From the NCBI GenBank assembly GCA_021927905.1, contig BLLK01000019.1, positions 1-64,000 of the forward strand: a stretch of DNA of 64,000 nt. Reading direction: 5' to 3'. The notes beneath the pieces are model-generated. The model worked only from the letters and a program-made list of their open reading frames with translations, searched no databases and was not told the DNA's origin. This document shows positions 24,177-36,100 of this stretch, piece after piece (within the stretch, counting starts at the first letter, position 1; every line of letters starts with the position of its first letter). The position numbers were made by a program, and so were the translations under genes. The stretch is from Chaetoceros tenuissimus (Eukaryota > Bacillariophyta > Thalassiosirophyceae > Chaetocerotales > Chaetocerotaceae).

Positions 24177-24720
24177 CTGTATCTACTTCTTGCGATAGCT
24201 AGTTTGACGAGGAATCATCGGTTTCCAATGGGATTCGTCTTGATCCTCTAGTTAATGAAAATGCATCACAGTTCAAAATCGCACTCATCCGCTCTTTCTG
24301 AGTTGAGCAATGTAAAAGGATGAGAGTTTGAAAGCAAAAGATTCAGTTGGTTGTATTGAATTAGAGATTGGAATTCGGAATAGTAGAACAACCACTCTGC
24401 TTGCAGCTTGCAGATAAAGAAGTTGCAGTACAACGTCATCGAGTCGTTGACTGACTTTTATCGATCGTGAAAATGCTTCAGTTTACACAGATTTAGTAGA
24501 TTTCGAAAAGAAGATTTCGATTTAACGGGTTCCAGGCAATCGATTTCATTCTTGAAGGATAAAAATATACATAAAACTTAAACCTCAGGCAAATAGATAT
24601 AACATTACTATGATTTCTTTACCAATGTTTTTTCTATCGACTAATCTGTAGCTGCAAAAATGCATTCGATTCATCAAATCAGGGAAAGCTACCAAACCCT
24701 TTTCCATTTCCTCCATTGTA
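24177..24720. other. Intergenic, nothing recognised
   Basis: About 540 bp between the golgin pseudogene and the 3' end of the giant gene. It probably holds that gene's 3' UTR. No ORF or repeat is supportable. Confidence 0.6.
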
Positions 24721-27700
24721 TTATGCTCTACGAAAGTGCATAAACATTGCTCCACCAATCATGACAACAGTTCCAACTATGATTGCAATAGATGCCATGA
24801 ATACTTTCTTTATTTCTTCGTGTTCCTTTTGTTGCATCTCTCTCAATGCTCTTGCATCCTCCTTACGCATTTCTTCCATCTTCTCTGCATCCTCCTTGCG
24901 CATTTCTTCCAACTTATGTTCCAACTTCTCTGCATCCTCCTTACGCATTGCATCCAATTTATTTGCATCTTCCTTACGCATTGCATCCAAGTTTTTCTGT
25001 TGCTCCATGAGAAGTAATTCAATCTGTGACTGCTCTTCACTGCTATTTCTTACAATTTCATCAGGCAACTCATTCTCTCGAATATGGCTAATATCTCCAT
25101 CAGTCGACATAATGTTCTTCAAATGTCTCTCCTCTTTTAATAAGTGTACAGGTGTATCCAAGCTCTTCTTGTCTTCTTCTCCCGGAATGATTTCCAACAA
25201 AGAAATCTTGACTTTTTGAGTATCTTCCTTCAAATACCTTCCATTGACAACGCTATGTTCGTTCATTTCACGTAGTTTTGAAAGGAAATTGAGAGAATCT
25301 AAATCAGAAATATTCTCCGTTTTGAAAAGGTTTTTCAAATAGCGACGACTGCTGTTGGAAGGTGGTGAAATGAGAACAATAAATGTTGCAACATTGCCAT
25401 TTGTGTTGCAATTTCTGTCCGAAATGGTAATTCTTGAGGAATCTGTTAATCCAAGTGCTAACGCAAGCTCGGATAGTGCATCCGATTCAGTAGAGCAGAA
25501 CTGAGAACCTGTCAGAGCAATGTTCAGTTTCAAAGAAACTGTGTACAAATCAAGCTCTAGGAAGCCTTTTTGGAATTTGACATTTTGTGCCAATGAGTTT
25601 CCATTCACATCAAAAACATGAGAAGGATAATCCATCGAAATAAAACCGTTTTCATTTCCAATTTCAACTAGGAAAGTTTTCCCGAGGAATTTCTTCACAT
25701 CTCCCAAGACAGAAAGATCTGGAATGATTCCAATTCTACGACCTTCGCAAGCAATTTGCAAATCATTATTCCTCTTGGTTAACTCCTTATTGCAATTTCC
25801 ATTTGGACACACACCATCATAAAAGTTCTCGATTTCAATGGTGACATCAAACTTGAATGGGTACGAACAGTCAATCTTCTCAGAGAAAAGGACAGATATT
25901 TCTTCACCAAGAAGAATATTATCCTTCAGTGGAATCGCATTGCCATACTGCTTTGGTCGAATCGTATCTTTGACTCCTACTATAATTTCTTCGCGAAACC
26001 TGCTTAGATCTGGATTTCCTTCTGTACAAGTTGAAATAAATATTGAGATCCGACTGCTCAAACAATGCAGATGATATTTCTCAACTTCACTTACCGACTT
26101 GCTCACACTCTGATTCCACCATAATTTCATATGTGCCTTCTTGCAAATGCTCAGTATTCCACTTCCGAGATAAATAGCCATAGTTATTCTCGAGTGTTTT
26201 CGATTTTTCATTGATAAAATCAATTTCATCATCTTCACCATCAATAGTAGTAATGCCATTGTTCCATTGAACATCTCCTAGTTCACGATATTTGAAAACT
26301 ACAGCTAAGAGTCTTCTATCTTCCTTTTTTGCAAACAAAGTCCCTCCAACCCTATCGTTGTTCAATATGTCAACTTTTAATTCTTTGTAAAAATCTGCGT
26401 TCAAAATGAAGCTTCGGTCACGTTGAAGATCCCCAGCCCAACTTATTTTTGGACAAGGCTGCAGAAATTCAATTCTTTGCTCATCACCTTCACCAACATT
26501 TGTAAGAGTTAAAGTCTTTTTAACACCTCTCATCGAGTCACAAGTTTTGATAAACATTTTTACAGGTTCAAAATGAAAAGCTATGGGATCGCGATAAAGA
26601 GCAACCGTTTTAAATTTTGAAGAATGCTTTGGCACTGTCAAAGACGTGCCGGCTTCAGTGATTTCTGTTCCATCGACCACAATGACAAGATAGTCTTTGC
26701 CTTGTTCTGATTTTAGCTGAAAGTTTCCTTTTCCTTCACCCAAATTTGCAATTTCAACTTCGAATAACATTGGCGAATCAGGGTCAACATATGGCGAAGG
26801 AGACTTAATCAACGTAAACTGAGGATCTTCAGCTGGAAGCGTTCCCTCTTCGTGAGGACATCTAGAGATTCCAGCAACAGTATCAAAAATAAAAGTTCCA
26901 AATGATTTGTCAAATTTAATATCAACAACAAACTCATCACCTACATCTTCGTCTCCAAAACCGTAAGCAACGGACGTAGATATCTCGTCTTCTTTGCCTG
27001 CGAGAGATGTATGAACAACATGGATAGAAGGTAAAGTATACTTTTTTGTCCATGTTGTTTTGAGGCCTAAAAATGTCGTTTCGATACCCTGTTTGACTTT
27101 TATTTGTTCATTCTTCAATTTTGAAAAAAAAACAGTAAGATATCAAGTCTTAAGTCTTTCAAGTATAGAATTGAAATGAACATTTTACTTACCCATTCAA
27201 CACCGCATCCATGCCAACAACTAATTCCTGAATCTGAGCTTTTGTTATCATGATTCATGGTCATTTCAAAGACACCTCCACCACCAGAAAATTGCATTCG
27301 ATTTGTATTAATTTTTTTGTTCAAATCCTCTTCAAGCTTCGAATACTTTTCTCTTTCTTGTTCTAGGCATTTCTTTTTTTTTATACATATCTGTTGCATT
27401 GAAAGCCCTGATGTGCATTTAGTGATTGTAGTCCTTCCATCAATACAATATCCTGATTTACTACAAAAATAACAATATTCTTCGCAAAAACCATTTCCTC
27501 TAACACCATCACCGCAGTAAAATATGGGAGCTAGCCCTGATGGATGATTATTAATTTTTAGCCTGCCATCTTCATCATTCATTTGTCGAACAAAAGGATT
27601 TTTTGACCCAAAGAATTCAGTAATTTCAGCTGTTTTTGGTGCAGTATTCAAAGTTTGAGTCCACTCTTTGATCGCTTGTTTCAAAGCTTTCCATTGTGCA

Positions 27701-30700
27701 ACTACTTCATCGAACTCTTCCTTGGTACATTTTCTTAGTGTAGTATTTGGTAAGCATGGAGGGACGTCACAACATACTTTCTGATATTTGCCTTTGACCT
27801 TCATACTTTTTTTCAAATTTTCCTTTTCATCTCTAGCTGCTACTAGTTCTGGTATCTTCACGTGTTTTATGTGATGCCTGGAAAAGAACGCCAATGCAGT
27901 GTTTTCATTCTAGGAAGGGAAATGTTAGAAAAACCATGTGAACAGAAAAGAATCTACAAGATTCAAACTTACATCAATTTCAAAGTCAGTATAGGTTGGA
28001 AATTCATCATTTTCTTTGTAGGGACCACATTGTCCCTCTAGAGAATCAGTAGGTGAAACCCATAAAACAAGAGTATATGTTTGGAAGGCGACAAACACAT
28101 TTGGAACTACAAACACGTCAGACATGAACCCAGCTAAATCTGGAGATGTGCTTGTTGTGTAGCTCCATGTGGTAGAAAAAGAGTTTGACTTTTCTTCAAA
28201 ATAATCTTGGAGGTTCCCACCAATGGAACCATCAAAAGCTAAGCCAGCCTTTCCGTCAAATTTTGAAAGTAAGTTACACAACATTGCTGCAAGCCCAGTA
28301 CAGGCTTCTTGCTTTGCTTCTCCCCCAACCTCGGGTTCGGTCTCTATACCTACTGTCATAGTTGTTGCAGTCGTTTCTTGTACAAATTTTAAAGTTGTGC
28401 GAACATTTTCAAATTTCGCGTAGGATAGACCACCAGCTGTATCATAGAGGTTAGTTAAAATTTTGTATAAAGAGTCAAAAGATACGATTATAACGTACGT
28501 GGATCCCTCAATATCATCACAGGTTGTGCGTTTGGCAATGCAAAAGACTGTCCTGCTCCTTTTGTAAAGAGTCCTTGGATAAAGAAATGTGCATTATGGC
28601 TCAGACTTGCTCCTTTTCCTGAAACTCTAAAGAACATATTCTATTTGCACATAATAGTGTGATTAGCATATGGATAAACTGGTTACCATGAAGCAAACTG
28701 TACAGCTTCTTACCTTTGTGTAAGGCTCAATGATGTTTGGATTTCCCACAGTAAATTTATTCGTTTCATTTCGAGCACTGTCAGTAATCAACTCAGCCCT
28801 AGCATTTCCAGATCTTTGTCCGTTCACTTCATCATGCTTAACGTCTAAAGTGCATCCATCTGAACAAATCCCCCCGATGTTATTTGTTAAAGTCACAATA
28901 TAATCATCGCCTACAATATCACACGAGATATTCCTCTCATCAGTCTTGACCAGCTCAAACTTCAAATCAATTTTGAATCTAACTCTTGCTCCTTTGTTTG
29001 TGACATAAAATGAATCTCCACCATATTCTGAACTAAAAATATCAGAAACAAATGTACTATTACCACATTCTTGGCTATTCTCCACTCCACTCCTCATGAT
29101 CACGTCCATTGCAAGAGTTCCATCGTATTGAAAACGAACCAGTGATATTTCATCTTCTTCAACCTTCCTCGCGTCTTCCTCTAGATCAACTTGAATGAAA
29201 TCCTGGTCAGATGGCGAAATAGCTGATGGAGCAGAAGATGGAGCAAATGATGGCTCATCCGAAACTTCTTCATCATCTCGTCTATTCTCTATTTCATTTT
29301 CAAGGATATGTTCATCTGTCAAATCGATAGATTCAGTTCTTGGACTGTCTCCATTCTGAAAGTAAGCTTTAATGTGATCATATTCATTATAAATGACTTG
29401 AACCTTGACGGCAGTAGCAGGCACATTATCGTAACTTCTTCGACTTCCACTGTACTGAAAGGTGTCAAACCACTCGCACCCTTCTATTTGTACCTTTATT
29501 GTACTTGCACCGAGAGGTCTGCTGCATTCTCCACCAACAACTAAATTAGAAGTATTTGGAGAAAATTAGAGAAAAGAATGAGAAGAAAAGGAGAAAGACA
29601 GACAATAAAACACGACTGACTTACCTTCAACTCTTAAAGTAGCTCTCGATACATCCATAAAATCATGTCCACTGTAAACCTCACCGTCTGTAATCACAAT
29701 TCCATCTTCATAATTCCATTGATTGTGACGAGATGGAACAAATTTATGCTGATGATGACGCACTTGCACCTCATGGACCTCACTACCCATAATAATTGGA
29801 GCATTGTACTCCCCAAGTCTATTCGAATTGACACAGACTAGCTCAGTTTTAGAAGGAAGAGAACTTTCTTCACTAGCAGGTGTGCGATGCATTAAACACA
29901 CTTCCGCATCTACAACAGGACATCCCTCTGAACCTGGGAATGCAGTGTTAGTATAAAATAACTTTCCACGGAATGGAATGGAAGTATCGTCGTATACATG
30001 AACAGGTTCTTCAAAGTGTAAATGCTTAAGTTGGACCAAATTTCCCTCTACCTTGTTGCAAAAATCTATCCCATCATTACATAGAAATTCATGCGCAAGT
30101 ACACTATTTCCAAATGTAGTGACCTTGTTGTACTTGAGTTTGACTGGCACCGAAGTACTTCCCTTTCCTTTCAACATTGGATGATCTATATTGAACTCGA
30201 TTTGGAAGTTTCCACCTTCGTCAGTTGTGGTGTTTCCAGAGCAACTACTACAGGGGATGGGAATATGATCCTCATTGAGTAGCTCGTATTCAACAGTCAC
30301 TTGCTCTATCGGTAAATTTCCGGCATCTAACCTTGTCGTGATTTTTCCACTTATGGATGATTCCCATCTAATGCGATGTACTCCACAAGTTGGAGAGGAT
30401 ACTTTGACAAACGTTTCATCAGAGTCTCTATCTATTTTGTCCATGTAACTCTCACTATTTATCGCCCGGACACAATACGAATATTCCTTACCAACTCCAA
30501 GCTTTGAAATAGTTAGATCATCAGAACTCTCTAATTCTGGATTAACGTCCTCGTTGTATTTATCTGCATTACTATTGATAAAATCAAAGATGGAAGTGAA
30601 AGTAACTCCAGTTGAAATGAATTCATTTGTCGGAATCTTTTCAGATCTAGTAAAAACAAATCCATCTTCGCAAAGAGAATTATCCAAGAAACTAAAAGTT

Positions 30701-33105
30701 ACGTGACCATTGTCTTGACTGATGCTGAGATTTCTTGGAGCACCTGTTAGATCGCCTGTATCTTCATAAATTTGACCAGAGCACTTGGTCACAAATTCAA
30801 ACAATGTTTCTTTTTTTTCATAAAACAAATTTTCGTCAAAAGAGACGCACGTAAATCCATCCAATTCTTTGTGTACAGCATAAACTGCTTGGCTAAAAGA
30901 AGTAGCGGAAGTTGTCTGAACTTCTCCTTGTGAATTTAAATATTTGTAGCGAGAGTCTCCCATCTCACTTTCTTCCGAAATCCATAACCCTTCATAAATA
31001 TTTTCATTTTCTAAAAAGTTCTCAAAAACAAAATTCGCCTGCTTCGGATTATCAATTCTGATTAGACTTCCTCCATTTGCTCTTGCTCCTAGTGTATGAT
31101 TTGAATACGTATTACTATTAGGGGTAAGGCAAAGATGCCCCTCTCGTAGAAATGATGTCTCGTGAGAACTATTTGCCTATAGAATTTTCATATTCAAAAA
31201 ACGAATTTTGAGAAATGAGATGAATCGTTGATACAATTGCACGATTGAGAAAGGTTAAGGATGCATTACTTACATTGAAGTCTGTTTCTAAGTGCATTGG
31301 TTGAAAGCTTCTCTTGCATGATAAATTACTTAGCTCACTGGCAGGGTTATCAAGACGGTTAGGAAAGAAGTAAATTGCTTTGATTTTTCTGTGACATTGG
31401 TTATCGTTCCACTGTTGATGAAATTTTCCACCCATTTCCACACAATCTTCACTATCGCCGTCGTCGGGTTGACCATATGACCATTCTTTATATAAACTAT
31501 TACTTCCGTCTGCCCATTCCCACCTTCTCAGACGGCCAAAGTTTGAGTTACTATCTTTTAATCCAATCCAACAAGGTTCAGCCGCCACAAAATTATCGTA
31601 AATGAAATTGTTTTGATCTTCGTTCTCAATGGTAACAAGATTTCCGCCCATCGCTTCCGCATACTCTTGATGTTCTTGCCACTTTTTCTTTGAAGAATTT
31701 CTACAAACATACCCTGGTGTTCCAGGAGACATCAAATTTACATCTGTCCATGTGTTTGAAAAAGTGACTGTCTGAGTAGTAACATCACCGCTAATTTCCA
31801 CTTCCCATGTCCATTGCTCCTTCAATCCCGAAATCTCTTTGATTATGAGTTTATCTGGTCCACAAATCTCGAGATCACAAGCACTGCTAGCATCCTTATG
31901 ACATTTCTTTGGAATAGTATTGCTCATATAACCGTAGAGACCTTCAATGGTAAATTCATTTTTACGTGCTGAGCTCAATGATGATGTCAAGGTGATTCTA
32001 TAACATTGTAATTTCCAAGAAGGTGCAAATTGATCCACAGAAAAAGCGCGTCCTGCATATTCCCTTCCAAGATTAAATCTGAGATTAGAGCCCTCTTGTT
32101 CAAGAGTATCATCAAGAACCTCTGCCTCTCTTGACAAAACGAGTTCTGTATGATCCAGATCGATACCCTCATCTCCATCTAAAACAATGGAAATTTCTCC
32201 ACCAGTTTGATCCAAGAGAGATGGTAAATTGGAAGAAACGCAATGATCATAAACATTGCTTGGAGTCCTTGTCAATTTCATCCCATCATCGTTGGCAACA
32301 ATTTCCCCAATTGGACACTCTGCATCTATGCTTGTTGAAAAATCAGTTTTAAGGTTGAAATTCCAAAAAGATGACTTCCCTTGAAGAGGTTCTGTATCGC
32401 TATCTTGGATGACAGCAATATAATCAATGGAAGGAGTCAATGTCTTGTCCTTCGATAGCTCAAAGAGAGGAATAGAGTATCTACCAATGCCTTGTTCACT
32501 AGTAGCAACATTCATGTGTCCAAAGTCTGCTACTTGGGTACCTCCCAAAAGAAAACAATCCTTTACATGTTCACGAGACGAAATCTCATTGTAATTGCTT
32601 CCAACACAAATAAAATGGCCTTCAGCTGCTGTATCAATATTGAAGCTGAAGAAAAGTTTGGTATCTTTGTAGACTCGAAGTGATGTAGGTAGTGTGAAAA
32701 TCTTCCATGCGTTTCCATACATCTCAATCTTGTTCCTATTGTTGTTCTCCGTTGGTTGAACAGTTACAAAGCCAGTGTGATCCTGAGCAAAGAGGCCATT
32801 CTGATAGGAGCCTCCAAAACTGAGACTGTAACTTTCTAAAGCACTTGGAGCTGTAGATGGAAGTAAACTTGGCTCCTCCGATGGACCACGACTTGGCTCG
32901 TTTGTGGGAAATAAACTTGGCTCATTTGATGGCATCGACTGTGTTAGAAGTTTTCTTTCATCCTATTTTGAATAATTGTTAGGAATATTCGTATTGAAGA
33001 TGTTGGTATTTGCTTTTTATTACTTACCTCATGAGCTCCTAAGAAGAGAGAGAAAAAGAAAAGGAAAGGGGAAGAAAAGAAGCGCAAATGAAAAAGCAAA
33101 GTCAT
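24721..33105 (-). other. C-terminal half of the giant gene (possible separate gene)
   Basis: An ATG at 33105 opens a frame (MTLLFHLRFFSSPFLFFFSL) that looks like a signal peptide and runs straight into the 11-bp exon (GAHE) and then DERKLLTQSMPSNEPS. This half could therefore have its own start. It contains PSxEPS linkers, the paralogue of the DHTGF domain, a clear C-type lectin domain (WIGLKD, WEWADGS, QPDD, EDC, WNDNQC in order), a second lectin-like domain in exon 11 (GGSLIRIDNPKQANF ... GLWISEES), an FN3-like stretch (GAPRNLSISQDNG ... YSYCVRAIN), several beta-rich repeats, the MRKEDA coiled coil and the membrane helix. The same coding stretch is also the polypyrimidine tract of intron 8, so the signal peptide may be coincidental. 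Confidence 0.45.
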
Positions 33106-36100
33106 GATGCGACAAACGTTTAGAATCTAATGTCTTAAATAAAAGAATATTCATATCACTATAATTTCAAAACAAAAAGTCCTTACCTATATCCAGATCT
33201 CCTAGAGCCCCAAAAGCAGGTATGTTGTTTTTAGTTTCATTCAGAGTCACCTTTGTCATAGAGTAAAAGTTTGTTTAGAACGAGGAAACGAAGGATGTAG
33301 AGTTTCTTTAACTGCTTTAGAAAGAAATGATCAAGAAATCCTGCAATCATATAACTTACTGTCTGTGTAGGCTCAACGTGTCTGTTTCCAAATGTTAATG
33401 AATCAGGATCAATTTCATCATTATAAACTTCTTTTAGCTTTGTCATAAAATTCCTCTTAAAACTTTCCTCAATTTGTTCAAACATCCATTCGAAAACTTG
33501 TAAAGATTGATATCAGAAAAAATAATTTCTAGATGCGGAGATAATATACAAGTAACATATACAGAACGTACCATTTTTATTTGACTGGATTAATTCCAAA
33601 TGATTATTTCCTGCATATAGTCCAAAACGGTTAGTATCACACAAACTGTTCTTCAACATTTTGGTTTGCTGGTCAGGATCAAAAAGCCAAAAAGGATCTA
33701 CACTGACGGTTTCATTCGAGAAACCAATCTTTCTATTCAAGCAGACTGAATAGAGAAAGTATCCTGGGTATTTAGCACTCTCTAACCTAATATTGTTCTC
33801 ACTTGCTTGAATGTAAAACAGTTGATCCATGTCGAAGCTATTAGCATCATAAGGAACGAGAGAGGCTGCACGATCATTAGATCCATCACCTTTTTCACCA
33901 CCAATGACAAGAACTTTTGATGCAATCGTATTGGTTAGACGATAAATGTCTTGAACATTTCCATCGGCTTGCATATCCATTTGAACAACTTTATCAGTTT
34001 GCAATGGCAAATCGGAGAACTGTATTTGGCTTATACTTGATATTCCATGAAATGGATTATCAAAACTATCTTGAATAAAGGCAATGTACTTGATTTCCGT
34101 GATTCCAGACTCGGAGAACAATGTAGAAACCGGGTAAGATATATGTGATTGCAATGCCGCAATAACTTCCACGTTTGAAATCATGATTGAAGAATTTGGA
34201 TCTGTTGTTTCTAAGCGAACTGTTTTGGCAGTGATAGGATTCAAGTCAAAAGTAACAATTACTTTCCCATCTTTCATGGTAGTAGACTTTTCAGTACCAT
34301 CAAGGGTTACCTTCAAGTTCAATGGCTCGGGAAACCCAAAAATACTTGAAATTGCGATTCTTGAGATAGATTCAGCTTTACCCAAGTCCAATTCCCAGTA
34401 GGAATTTGTTCCTGCGAGGACTGTGAATGTTGAATCTAATCCATCCACGGCTTTGCTTGGTCCTATCCAAGGAGACGATGGCATTGGATATTGGATAGTA
34501 GTTTTTTTCAATGCGATATTATCGGCTCTAGGGTAACCTGTTAACTTCTTGTCACTTTCACCTCCAAGGGAAAGACATCTTAAATCTTCGATTAAGCTCT
34601 CTTCGTCCATGTCCTTAGCAAAACATATCAGATGGGCATCAACACTTTCGCTAATAGAAAGTTGAAAACTCATTTCAGTGATTTCAGAGATCAATAAAGA
34701 TTCTTTTAACTCAAAAACTTTCCAAGCATTTCCATGGAACTCAATAGTTGTTGTATTGGTAATCATAAAGAATCCAGTATGATCAAAAGATTCTAACAAA
34801 CTAATTTGATAGGTAAGTTGACTCCTTTCGTTATCTGCTACCTGTATAAGGAGCTGAAAAGGACTTGAGTCAAATGAATTCGGTTCAAAAACAAATACCT
34901 AAAACAAAACTCACATTGTTGGACTGAAAAAGTTCATTATCACCATGAACAACCTGAACTTGATTACCTGATCCACTACTAGAAGTTTCCAAAACTTCAT
35001 CCAACTTATTCAAAAATAAGCTAGAAGGCTTGTCGCTAGGATCACTCGTTGGGGATGTAGAAAGTGACAGAGAAGGTGATGAAGAAGGTGCCATAGAAGA
35101 AGTTGGAGAAGAAGTTGGGAGAATTTCAACGTGCTTCCCTCCACCGCATACACAGCATGCCTCTCGAACACTCTTATTTTTGTAAATATAATTTTCAAAG
35201 CGATTACACATTCCTTTCAGAATATTGTTACAACTCAAATCTTTCTCTACATCCAAAAACCAATCATTCTCGTCCTGACAGATCGTAGGCTGAGATGTAG
35301 GCATCGTAGGCATTTGAGATACAGTTGGAGAATTCGTAGGGACTAATGACGGATAGGTAGTTGAGAAAGCACTTCCACCACATGCACAACAAGCTTCATC
35401 AATTGACTTTCCCATATTAGCAGAGTCGTCCAATGCCTTGATGGTTGCACACCAGAAAGAAGATGAATCATTTGCAAGGTCTTCACACTTCATGCCACTA
35501 TAAATAGATGTACCTCCGACAAACCATACTGTATCTTCAACACATGCTTTCTCAGGGACGTGTGCGCCTCCTCCACATACACAACAAGCTTCACGAACGC
35601 TCTTATTCTTATAGATATAGCTGGCAAAACGATCACACATATCCTCCGTCAAAATACCACTGCATCTGAGACCATGCTCTTCATTGATGAACCAGTCACT
35701 CTCATCTTGACAGAGCGTAGGCTGAGCTGTAGGCATCGTTGGCACATGCGATAGAGTTGGAGTACTCGTAGGTGATACAGACGGATATGTACTGTATGAA
35801 GCACTGCCACCACATGCACAACAAGCTTCACCAATTGACTTGCCCATGTTACTAGAGTCATCCAAGGACTTGATTGTCTCACACCAGGTCGATGATTCAT
35901 CATTGTCAAAGTCCTCACACTTCATGCCACTATAAGCAGATGTTCCACCGACAGTCCATGTAGTATCATCCTGACATGTTGGGCTCATAGACGGAATTGT
36001 AGAGGAGCTAGGTACCACAGTTGGCATCATTGAATAGCTAGGTGCTGAAGAAGGTAGTTTTACTGACTTGTTTTTTTTCTTTTTCTTTTTTTTCTCGTCA

